From: Mycteria americana
Lineage: Eukaryota > Chordata > Aves > Ciconiiformes > Ciconiidae
NCBI RefSeq assembly: GCF_035582795.1
Contig: NW_027445626.1
Span: forward strand, 1,860,001 to 1,924,000
Direction of reading: 5' to 3'
DNA: 64,000 bases
Shown here: piece after piece, positions 46,540 through 56,865 of the stretch
Numbering within the stretch: position 1 is the first letter of the stretch
Layout of the letters: each line of letters starts with the position of its first letter
The notes under the pieces: generated by a model
The model's database searches: none
Told to the model about the DNA's origin: nothing
The model's input: only the letters and a program-made list of their open reading frames with translations
Translations under genes and position numbers: made by a program

Positions 46540-47990
46540 AGAGAGGAGTCTAGGTGCGGCTAGTTCCAGTCTTTGTGTCAGACTTGGTTAATGATCCATG
46601 TCTAAAGGATTATATATGCACAATCAATCCTTTCTATCGCTTATCTAAGATTGCAATATTTAGCATGCTATTCGTCACTTACCGAGTATCTGTTGCAGCA
46701 AGGAATCTCTCAGTGTCGAGGACTAACCTTAAGAGGCGTCCCGGCTCAAGGGGAGATCCTGGTGTGCAGCCCGCTGCCATGCAGGAGAGCTCCAAGGGCT
46801 CTTGGGCTGCTCACTATTTATGGGGGTAAGATGATTGACTCATAGTCATATTTGCATACCAACCACAGATTTTAGTTTCTTCACTGTGGTTAGGTGGGCG
46901 CATTGCGCAATAACCCCTGGCTATTGTGTTGTTACCCGTTTCCCGAATCCACTTTGAGCCAGATGCAGCCATCGTGAGCACATGCATGTATTACGACTGC
47001 CTCTGGTGGTTACCATTTGAGCAGGGTTACAGGAGATAAAGGTCAGGTTGGGGGGCCGGGGAGGTAACACACCGTCACACTGCACCCCATGCCTATAGTC
47101 AATTCATCTTATTCTCTACAGTGTGGTGGTACAGTCACCTCTTGCCGCTGTGCCATAAATAGTATATAGATAATTTATGCCTTTCAGACCCAGAGTAACT
47201 AGATAGTGAAGTATTGCTATTTGCTATGTATTAGCTTGTATGTTTTGGGTGGTTGGAGTTGGGTTATTTGTTTTATCATGTAGACACATCAGTGTTAGTT
47301 AGTAAAATCACAATGGGGTGTGATTTTAAAAGAGATTAAATGAGATTAAAAACTCCCGTTGCTGTTGGTGACCATCCCAGAAGAGTTTCCCACCAATGGT
47401 GTTCCCCATCCTTCTTCACTCTTTCCAAGACATGGAATATCTCTTCTGTGTCATGATGAGCGGTGATCAGAGGTTTGTGGCCATTGTTTCACATGCATTC
47501 TGGCAGTTGACACAGGTCATCGTGTTGTAGTATTTTCTTCACCAATGTAAGATTCATTCTGATGAGGGCAGGCAATAAATCGTGACTCAATGTATAATTA
47601 GATCATAACAGTTGATAAGACCTAACAGGAGCTGAATAACTGAAGTCACATCCCATCATTTTTGAAAAGTTACAAACACAAATATGTGAGCGGTCGCTTG
47701 TATCTACACTAATGTTATCTAGGAATATAAAATCACAAAGAATGCTCATACAAAGACTATTGATGGGGTAAGATGATTTACTCATAGTCATATTTACGTA
47801 CCAACCACAGATTCTAGTTTCTGCAGTGGGTGCATTGCACAATAGCCCTCGGCTATTGTGTTCTTATCTGTCTCCTGAATTCACTTTGAGTCGGATGCAG
47901 CCATCATGCGCAGATGCATCCATTATGACCACCAGTGCTAGTTATCACTGGAGCAGGGTTACAGGAGACAAAGGTTGGGGGCGGGGGAAG
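46540..47990 (-). mobile_element. Endogenous retrovirus remnant (LTR-like repeats around env fossil)
   Basis: A short, broken proviral remnant on the minus strand. Two direct repeats of about 220 bases, 46824-47060 and 47765-47985, share words such as GGGGTAAGATGATT and CACTTTGAG and look like parts of the two LTRs. The lower one continues to about 46540 through a TATA-like CATAAATAG and a R/U5-like stretch. Between them, 47170-47763 carries the C-terminal part of a retroviral envelope gene of the same type as at 56870-59753. Much shortened and broken in several places. Family uncertain. Confidence 0.65.
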
Positions 47991-49134
47991 CAGGGTAGGC
48001 CAAAGCATCTCAGTGGAGACAAGTGATTGCTCTGCCTTGAGTAGAAAAGGAAGCCTGGACAATTGCACCCAAGCTGTCCAATGCTAGGGAGAATGAGAAA
48101 TGAGTAGGTCTGGATACTGTAGAGGCTACAAAGGACATGCTCCTGCAACCCAGAGATGGTGGGATGAATGCAGATTTGGCTATTCAAAAGAGAGTCTTTC
48201 ATTCACTTTTTCTCTTTGCTTCCCTCTGTGAATTGAGGCAACTTGTGACTTCAGCATGGGACTTGCTGTGTGCCAAGACTGAATATGGACAAACAGAGTC
48301 GGAAGCAGGGAGTGCTTTTGGGTTTCTTGGGATCTGTGCTTGACACAAAAATGTGTTTTCTATAGGTCTAAGGCTATCCACTGTGGAGAGTGGACTTCAG
48401 GGGAAGTAATGTGCACTTCATAGACAGCAGAGGAGCACATTTTATTTTTTATTGCACCATGCCTTCCTTTGGTTTTGTCTTTTGGCAATTAAGAAACATC
48501 CTTCTGTGTCTGGGTGCAGCTCGTTCCCCAAGTAAAGCAGGTGGAAACTGGTGCCAATGGGCTGAAACATGCAGCTACAGACTGTAGTGGAGAAAGCTCA
48601 GATGTGAACAAAGGTGCTGTAAATCCCAGGTGCCTGATGAGAGACATGTGGGGTTGGAGGGAGGGACAAAGGTTGCCCATAGAGTGTCTGACACACAGGG
48701 TCTTGACTTCAGTCTTGAATATGTTTGCTTTCAATGTCATTTGGAGATTGCTATTGCCCTTAACGCGTAAGCAGACAAATGAAGAAAAGGGGAAGAAAAT
48801 GAAATCCTTTCTTTCTGTTTTTCACTATTGAAATCTTTTCACTTCTGAAATCTCTCTAATTAACCACATAAGACCTGGGGAATGAAGAAAATTATGCCCA
48901 GAGAGTTGGCTTCTTAGGGCATTTTGTATGTGAATGAGCCCTGTGGTGCCAAGTTCCTGAACTGCAGATGCTAAAAGTGGAACGAACTGGCCTCTAGAGA
49001 AGTAAAAGTCAGCAGCAAACCTCCAAGTTTCTGAAGGTGTTAGCAGTTCCCAGTGAGAGCCATCCCTGAAGAGACCATGGAGGGAATGAGCAGACAAATC
49101 TCCTGCTGTTGCCCCCATAATCCAAGGGGAATTG
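47991..49134. other. Intergenic, no gene seen
   Basis: No gene recognised; the right edge runs into a CR1 copy. Confidence 0.35.
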
Positions 49135-50030
49135 AAGTTGGGCCAGAGCATTGATCTGCTTGAGAGTAGGAAGGCTCTGCAGAGGGACCCGGGCAGGCTT
49201 TATCAATGGGCTGAGGCCAATTGTATGAGGTTCAACAACGCTAAGTGCTGGGTCCTGCACTTGGGTCACAACAACCCCATGCAATGCTCCAGGCTTGGGG
49301 AAGGGTGGCTGGAAAGATGCCTGGTGGAGAAGGACTTGGGGGCGTTGGTCGATAGCCAGCTGAATATGAGGCAGCACTGTGCCCAGGTAGCCAAGAAGGC
49401 CAAGAGCATCCTGGCTTGTGTCAGAAATAGTGTGGCCAGCAGGACTAGGGAAGTGATCATCATTTTGTGATCGGCACTGTTAAGGCTGCAGCTCAAATAC
49501 TGTGTTCACTTTTGGGCCCCTCACTACAAGAAAGACATTGAGGTGCTGGAGCGTGTCCAAAGAGCAACGAAGCTGGTGAAGGGTCTGGAGCACAAGTGTG
49601 ACGACGAGCGGCTGAGGGAACTGGGGTTCCTTAGTCTGGAGAAAAGGAGGCTGAGGGGAGACCTTCTCGCTCTCTACAGCTACCTGAAAGGAGGTTGTAG
49701 TGAAGTGGGTGTCAGTCTCTTCTCCCAAGTAACAAGTGACAGGACAAGAAGAAATGGCCTCAAGTTGCACCAGGGGAAGTTTAGATTGGGCATTAGGAAA
49801 AATTTCTTCACCGAAAAGGTTGTCAAGCATTGGAACAGACTGCCCAGGGAAGTGGTTGAGTCACCACCCCTGGAGGTATTTAGAAGACATGCAGAGGTGG
49901 TGGTTAGGGACAGGGTTTAGTGGTGGACTGGGCAGTGCTAGGTTAACACCTGGACCTGATGATCTTAAAGGTCTTTTCCAACCTAAATGATTCTATGTTG
50001 CTATCATTCTATGATTCTACTTTTTGCCCA
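49135..50030 (+). mobile_element. CR1 LINE 3' end
   Basis: Long CR1 polymerase C-terminus: ANCMRFNNAKCWVLHLGHNN, LEKDLGALVDSQLNM-like block, AKKAKSILACVRNSVASR, a [19 protein letters not shown] block, [20 protein letters not shown]. The 3' end gatcttaaaggtcttttccaacctaaatgattctatg is the canonical CR1 terminus with ATTCTATG-like repeats. Few stops in a 270-codon span, so it is younger than the other CR1 pieces here. Confidence 0.93.
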
Positions 50031-50219
50031 TCCCTCTGGCCTGGCTATGCCCTTTGGGATGGCAGCCGTGCCCTCCAGTGTACTGTCTCCTCTCCTCAAT
50101 ATCGTTTCATCTACAAGTGCTATGAAAAAGAACTCTCTCATCTCCTCCAGATCATTAAAACCACGTTAAATAGGGCAAGTGGCAGGACAGACCCTCACAG
50201 GAGCCTTCTAGCTAGGTGC

Positions 50220-51060
50220 CTCCAGGCAGACTACCACACATTGACCACATCCCTCTGAGCCCCACCAGCCATCTGGTTATTTACCCCTCCTCTTATGCAC
50301 CCATGCAGGCCATAATACCCTAACGTGGGCACAAGAATATTGTGGGGGATGATGTTGAAAACTTCACTGACTTCCAGGTTAAAAGACAAGCACTGCTCTC
50401 CCTGTGTCCAGCCAGCCTGTTCTTTCATTCCCGAAAGCAAAGAGGATGGCAAGACACAAGCTGCCCTGGGTCAAACCAGTCCGCTTCTTTTTGAGACACC
50501 CAGAAATGGGATCTGAGTGGACACACTCTGGGGCACAGCCTTGAGTTTCACTGCTCCTCTGCTGGGCATTTTGGAAAGGTGCATGCAATGTTTGGGTGCT
50601 GCCAGTCATCAGGGAGTCCCCCCAGTCTCCATGACCTTATAAAGGTGACGGAGAGTGTCCTCACTGTGAGATTGGCTTGCCCTCTCAGCTCCCTGGGATG
50701 CCTCCCCTCCTGTCCTGGAAAGGATTGCATTTGCTCAAGCAACCCCTGACTTGATCCACATCCACCGCTGGCTGATCTCCTCCAGAGTCCTGCCCTAAGT
50801 CACAGAGGCCTGAGAGACCTTGCTGGGGAAGACTGAGGCAAAGAGGATAACAGAGAATCTCACAGTTATCTACACCTGCTCTTACGAAACTCAGCAGTGG
50901 CCACACAGTATCTTTGTTTCTGCTTTAACTGTTCCTGAAGCAGTAAACACTCATTACAGTGCCCTTGAATTGCCTTTCAAGTTTAGTTTGAGTTGCGATC
51001 TGGACTATTGCTGAGCTTGGAGGATGCTGTCCTTGAAGACCAGCTGTACTGAGCTTTGCC
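50220..51060 (-). mobile_element. Diverged CR1-like fragment
   Basis: On the minus strand: QPAVDVDQVRGCLSKCNPF (50720-50780), SWRLGGLPDDWQ (50600-50640) and VFNIIPHNILVPTLGYYGL (50310-50370), in CR1 order. The stretch beyond 50940 matches 44990-45060 inverted. Confidence 0.65.
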
Positions 51061-51302
51061 ACCATGTCACAGCTCTGTCTCCCACAGTCACAGCTCCAGC
51101 TCATCCTGTCTGTGCCCCTGTCTGAGGGCATTGCTGCACATTTGAGCTGAAGCACCCCAGCTGTGGCACCAGGCAAGCTCATACTTGCCCTAAGGAAACC
51201 TGTTACCAAGTGTCCAAGACCCCATGTGTGCAAAGGCTTTGCTTCAGAGCAGAGACATGGCATGGACAAAAGACAGCTGAATGTCTTTCTATTCCTAGGA
51301 CT

Positions 51303-51358
51303 ACAAACCCAGAATGTAATGAGAAACCCAGAATGAAATGACAAACCCAGAATGAAAT
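51303..51358 (+). repeat. 18-bp tandem repeat, three copies
   Basis: Three copies of ACCCAGAATGAAATGA-like units. Confidence 0.75.
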
Positions 51359-51379
51359 GTCTAAATTCTCTCAATTGAA

Positions 51380-54033
51380 GACATTTCCCAGCTTGCAGAA
51401 ATCAGATCCCTGCCTGTCACCTTCCAGGTGTCCTGCCTAATGATGGAACAAAAAAAAAGGTGATTCTCATGCCTGACTCTTTTCCCAATAGGAGAAATGA
51501 CACTGCTGGAAAAAAGTGCCTCTCCCCAGTTGAGGGAAGGAACCAACAGTGGTTCCTTCAGCCTGTTTCACAGCAGGTTCCCCTGGAGCCCCAGGGACAC
51601 CTGGAAGGAGCCCAGAGGGGGCAGAGGAAGTGCTGCCTTGGGCTGGTCCTCTGCTGCTCAGGTGGGCTGGGCTCCTGGGATGCAGGGAGCTCATGGCAAG
51701 TGGCAGAGCTGCAGAGAGACAGCTCTGCCCAGGAGCAGCAGCTCTGCAAAGCGCAGCAGGGCTGATGGCACTGCCTGCAGACACCGAGGGGAGAGGAGCA
51801 GGGCAGAGAGAGCTTAAAGGCAGTCATGAGTGGGAAGATGGCTGAGACCTCACTGGAGGAGAGATCTTCAAAGCCCCCTACATGGTAAGTCTCTGGATGC
51901 AAGGCAATGTACCTTGTGTTCCTGCAGGGATCTCCCAAAGCTGGCACATCCCACAGCCTATGGGGTCTTTCAGGAGGACTCTCACAGTTTCTCTAGTGTA
52001 GAGGAGGAAGATGTGCTCCAGAGCAGGGCTTCTCTGCTGCACTGTCCAAAGGACAGGCCATGATGGCTGCCTTCTCCCAGGGACAGCTGCAGGCTGTGAA
52101 TCTGGGTGTGCAGCCAGGGCTGCCCACAGCAGGGTTCCAGCACCCCAGGGGGCTGTGAGCTGGGGCAGGGACTCTGCTGCCTGCCAGGGTCAGCACTCAG
52201 CATGCCCGGGGACCTCCCCACGGTGTTGTGGGGAGAAGCTGTGCATGGAAGGAGCGACCCCAGGCAAGGCAGGGTTCTTCTGCTGTTGAGAGGGCGCTGC
52301 GTGGGACAGCGCTGCTCTCAGATCCAGCTCATGCCCAGGTCATATCCGAGGGGACTTGTCATGAGTACGGTCAGGGCAGGGTTTCCTGCTTGAGTCTGTG
52401 TTTTCCTGAATCTATGCTTCCACTTTTCTCTGGCTTGGCTTGGTGGGAATGGAAACTCAGCTGTGTGGGCTAGAGAAGGGGCTGAGACTCCTAAACCATC
52501 ACCCTGGGGTTTACTAGGAACCTCAGCAAGTGCCTTCACCCCCCACCAGCCTACAGATAAAACCAGCATCGCCTTTCCAGTTTCATCAGGGTTTGTGTAA
52601 CCTGCTCGTTGGCCCCTGCACACACACAGAGAGGCTGCAGGGCAGAGCTGGGCACACAGGGGCTGGGATCAGGGCTGTGAGCACTGGCAGGGAAGAGACA
52701 TGGGGCCAGAGAAACAGGTCCCAGCTGGGACAGCTCCAGGCAGTAGAGACATGGGCAGGGAGGGAGCGAAATAGGAAGCAAAACCCTGCTGCAGGGGAGA
52801 TATGGGCACCTCCCGGCCATGCCCTGCAGTGCAGATGCCTTCCCTGAGCAACACCCCTCTTGTCTCCTCTCCCACCTAGCAAAGCCCTCGGCCAGCCCGT
52901 GGGGTTGAGGGTGTTAGTTACCCCCTTGTCCATCTGCCAGCAGAAGAGATGAAGTGCATTTCTCCTGCCATGTGCCCATTTCCTGCTGAGCAGGGGCTGA
53001 AGGGGACTGCCCTGCATTATCAACATCTGGGAGGGGTTGTGCAGTGCTGGGTAAGGCAAAGGCTTTCCTGAGTGCCCCTCTGCCTCTCTGTTGCCTCCCT
53101 CAGCTGCTCCTGGTGTTGATGTAAGGCTCTCTGGGAAGAGTAGTTTCAGCTGCAGAGTCAGGCACTGATCTTGGGGGTCCTCCCATTCACATGTGTTTAA
53201 GGCAATGAGGTGTCCAGCTTTCCTCTAACCTGTGAAGCTCTGGGGAATGCAGTCTGGGAGGCTAGGAAATGAGCTGGGTTTCCCTTCAGCAGATGCCATC
53301 ATTAGCACACTTGGCTGTCTCCTTGGGGTGTCCTTCCAAACTGTCAGATGCCTTCCAGGATGCACAATGAGCCACGTGTGCCTTTGGCTACAAATGGGGT
53401 GCTAAGTCCTTGAGAAAGGGGAAGACATGTAGTGGTCTGCAGTGGATGCCTCTGCTCTCACCAGTGTCTGGTGACTCTTCAGGATAGCGTGGGAGTGTGA
53501 TCACCCTCCATCTCAGAAAGGTGCGAGCACTGACCAGCACCCCTCACTCTTCGCTGAACCACCGGCAATCCTCTTGCCTTGTAGGACTCCTTCTGTTCTA
53601 TTCTCCCTGAGTGCAGCAGAAATGCTGAGGGGTTCTGACATCCAAACACACTCCTCACGGGAGATGGAGGGGAGCTGTGAAAATAAAAATAACCTCTCCA
53701 ACTGCCTTCTGCCATCCCCATTCCTTAGCACTGGCAGCGCAGATGCAGACAAGCTCTTCTGTTTTGGGAGCAGTTTCCTGTGACAAAGTCAAAAACTAGC
53801 ACTGGCTCCTGCCCCCACCGTTCCCATGCACTCACTGCTGCAGAGCAGGGCTGACGCCTCGGCTGCCAGCACACAAAGCCCCTGCTCCTCACCACACACT
53901 GAACCAGCACCAACCAGAGCTCCAGCCAGAGAGCTGAAGGAAGGTCTCCTAGAAAGACAAAAGGGTGGTGGGTGTGCAGCAGGGGAGGATTTATGAGAAA
54001 TGGCTTTGATTTTGCTCTGAGAAGTCTCACCTA
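51380..54033 (+). repeat. Upstream region of the third olfactory receptor unit
   Basis: Diverged copy, in plus orientation, of the upstream flank found at 41270-44110 (minus) and 59851-60923 (plus). Shared words include CTGCAGAGTCA..CACTGATCTTG and CCCAGCTTTCCTCT (53150-53230 versus 59925-60000). Probably holds the 5' non-coding exon and promoter of the receptor at 54070. Confidence 0.75.
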
Positions 54034-54069
54034 TTGTCTCACCACCTTTTCCTCCTTGGACAGGTCCCC

Positions 54070-55014
54070 ATGCCCAGAAAGCAGCAAATATCCAGTGCCA
54101 GCTCCATCACTGAATTCCTCCTCCTAGCATTCACAGACAAACGGGAACTGCAGCTCCTACACTTCTGGCTCTTCCTGGGCATCTACCTGGCTGCCCTCCT
54201 GGGCAATGGACTCATCATCACTGCTGTAGTCTGTAACCACCACTTCCACAGCCCCATGTACTTCTTCCTCCTCACCCTCTCCCTCCTCGACCTGGCCTCC
54301 ATTTCCACCACTGTCCCCAAAGCCATGGCCAATTCCCTATGGGACACCAGGGCCATCTCCTACTCAGCATGTGCTGCCCAGGTCTATCTATTTCTCTTTT
54401 TGATGTCAGCAGAGTTTTCTCTTCTCACCATCATGTCCAACGATCGCTATGTTGCCATTTGCAAGCCCCTGCACTACGGGACCCTCGTGGGGAGCAGAGC
54501 TTGTGTCCACATGGCAGCAGCTGCCTGGGGCAGTGGTTTCCTCTATGCTGTGCTGCACACTGCCAATACATTTTTCATACCTCTCTGCCAAGGCAATGCC
54601 CTAGACCAGTTCTTCTGTGAAATCCCCCAGATCCTCAAGCTCTCCTGCTCAGATGCTTACCTCCGGGAAGTGTGGGTTATTGTGGTTAGTCTCTTAGTAG
54701 CACTTGGCTGTTTTGTTTTCATTGTGCTGTCCTCTGTGCAGATCTTCAGGGCTGTGCTGAGGATCCCCTCTGAGCAGGGACAGCACAAGGCCTTTTCCAT
54801 GTGCCTCCCTCACCTGGCCATGGTCTCCCTCATTCTAAGCACTGCCATGGTTGCCTACCTGAAACCACCCTTTATCTCCTCCCTATCCCTCGATGTGGCG
54901 GTGGCAGTTCTGTATTTGGTGGTGCCTCCAGCTCTGAACCCCCTCATCTACAGCTTGAGAAACAAGGAGCTCAAGGATGCAGTTTGGAAACTGATGATGG
55001 GATGTTTTTTCTAA
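54070..55014 (+). CDS. Intact family-14-type olfactory receptor
   Basis: A seven-helix odorant receptor, signalling through Golf in olfactory neurons (family knowledge). The frame runs from ATG 54070 to TAA 55014, 314 residues, no lesion. Motifs: MPRKQQ start, SSITEFLLLAF, GNGLIITAVV (TM1), HSPMYFFLLTLSLLDLA (TM2), SNDRYVAICKPLHYG (TM3 end; most relatives have SYDRY), ALDQFFCEIPQILKLSCSD (loop 2 cysteines), GQHKAFSMCLPHL (TM6), NPLIYSLRNKE (TM7). The ATG is seven bases after a strong splice acceptor (CCACCTTTTCCTCCTTGGACAG, AG at 54062-54063), typical of olfactory receptor coding exons, so I prefer it to the in-frame ATG at 54034, which lies inside the pyrimidine tract. No NxS/T site is seen in the N terminus, which is unusual. 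It belongs to the same bird-expanded OR14-like group as the two arm copies. Confidence 0.92.
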   Translation: MPRKQQISSASSITEFLLLAFTDKRELQLLHFWLFLGIYLAALLGNGLIITAVVCNHHFHSPMYFFLLTLSLLDLASISTTVPKAMANSLWDTRAISYSACAAQVYLFLFLMSAEFSLLTIMSNDRYVAICKPLHYGTLVGSRACVHMAAAAWGSGFLYAVLHTANTFFIPLCQGNALDQFFCEIPQILKLSCSDAYLREVWVIVVSLLVALGCFVFIVLSSVQIFRAVLRIPSEQGQHKAFSMCLPHLAMVSLILSTAMVAYLKPPFISSLSLDVAVAVLYLVVPPALNPLIYSLRNKELKDAVWKLMMGCFF

Positions 55015-55974
55015 AGCAATAAACTGTCCTTTTTTGGATGCGTATCACTCATAATGGATGTCATTACAGGCTCAGCCTGTCTTCTGGAGGTTTTCGTGGT
55101 GGTGGTGGAGGGGTTTTTGCTCTGTTTTACATGTGATAATGTGCACAAAGAAATGTCTTTATTCATGCCATTTCTAATTCTGTATCTACCTTTGTAGTGT
55201 TACCTAGAGACTGTTGAAAAGACTGATGAAATAAGAGCCATGTTCTCTGTTCTTTTTTAAAAAAATAAAGAACCCTGCAGCAACTTCTTCAGCTGAGATC
55301 CTTTTTCTGAGACTTTTTCTGGTGCTGCAGTGGCAGAGCCTGCATGCAGAGGTGGAGGGCAAAAGAGTCCTGGCCTAGCAGCACTGCCAGGGAGCACCAG
55401 CGCTTGCTCTTTCTGCAGCTGTTCTCTTTTACATTCCACACTCTCTTTCTGAGCCCCTGTGTGGAGGTAAGGAAGGCTTGCTCTTGCAGCTTGGTCACAG
55501 TCCTTTTGGGTGGCAGTCCTGTGATTGCACGCAGTGACAGGCAATGGGCACTTCCTTGGCAGAGCTGACCTCCATAACAGAGTTTCCATCACCCAAGGGG
55601 ATCTCCTGATGGCAGTGCCTGAAAGCTGACTTTTTCTTCCAAAGCTTCTCTCAAGAACAAGCCCAGGAAAGTGCCCTCAAGAGGAAAACACGATTGAACA
55701 GCTAAATTGTTTGAGTATTCAGGGTGGGAGCATGCGGCAGTGTCCTTGCACAGCCAGACCTCCTGGGGGAGAGAGGCAGGACCAGCAGAACAGGCTCTGG
55801 TCTGTGCCCATGCTCACTGTACACCCCAGGGAAGCTGCCCCAAGGCAACCGTCCCAGACCAGCCCATAACAATCACCATTTCCAGCACCGGACTCTCAGC
55901 CCTGCTCATACAGGTTGTTTATCCCTCCACAGTGCAACACTGCATGACTAGCTCAGAAGTCCATGTTTGTGTTG
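55015..55974. other. 3' flank of the receptor and spacer
   Basis: No gene seen. AATAAA-like signals follow the stop codon at about 55017 (caataaac) and 55263. Confidence 0.4.
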
Positions 55975-56286
55975 TACAGATAGAAGATCATGGAGCAGAT
56001 CCTCCTGGAAGACATCTCAAAACCTATGGAAGAGAGGGAGGTGATTAGAGGCAGCCAACAAGGCTTCACAAAGGGCAAATGTGCCCGGCTTATCTGGCGG
56101 CCTTCTACCATGGAGTAACTGCATCAGTGGACAAGGCAAGAGCTACGGATATCATCTACCTAGGCTTCTGTATGTCCTTTGATATGGTCCCGCACAACAT
56201 TCTTGCTGCTAAATTGGAAAGGCATGGGTTTGATGGATGGACTGTTAGATGGAGAAGGAAATGGCTAGCTGAGCACATGCAAACAG
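55975..56286 (+). mobile_element. CR1 LINE fragment (reverse transcriptase)
   Basis: [35 protein letters not shown] and [13 protein letters not shown] are the core CR1 polymerase block. The element stops exactly at the LTR at 56287. Confidence 0.9.
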
Positions 56287-56865
56287 TGTCATGGTTTAGA
56301 CCCAGCTGGCAACTAAACACCACGCAGCTGCTCGCTCACTCCCACCCCCAGTGGGATGGGGGAGAGAATCGGAAGAACAAAAGTAAGAAAACTCATGGGT
56401 TCACATAGAACAGTTTAAGAATTGGAATAAAATAATAGTAATAATAACAATTAATTGTAATGAGAAGGAAAACAACAAGAGAGAGAGAGGAACAAAACAT
56501 AAGGAATGAAGTAAAAGTGATACAACCACTCACCATCTACCGACCAATGCCCAGCCAGTCCCCGAGCAGTGACCGCTACCCCACGGACAGCTCCCCCCCA
56601 GTTTATATACTGGCCATGACGTTATATGGTATGGAATAGCCCTTTGGTCAGTTTGGATCAACTATCCTGGCTGTGCCCCTCCCAGTTTCTCGTGCACCTG
56701 GCAGAGCATGGGAAGCTGAAAAGTCCTTGACCAGTGTAAACATCACTTAGCAACAGCCAAAACATCAGCGTGTTATCAATAATATCCTCATACTAAAATC
56801 GAAAACACAGCCCTACACCAGCTACTAGAAAGAAAGTTGACTCTATCCCAGCCGAAACCAGGACA
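56287..56865 (-). mobile_element. ERVL-type LTR, 579 bp, minus strand (fossil)
   Basis: On the minus strand it begins TGTCCTGGTTTCGGCTGGG and ends AACCATGACA, the standard TG...CA ends of the common avian ERVL-type LTR, with GACGTCATG-like and CAGTATATAAAC (TATA) words in between. It looks whole. It lies between a CR1 fragment and the env fossil, in the opposite orientation to the env; no matching target duplication is seen at its ends. Confidence 0.85.
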
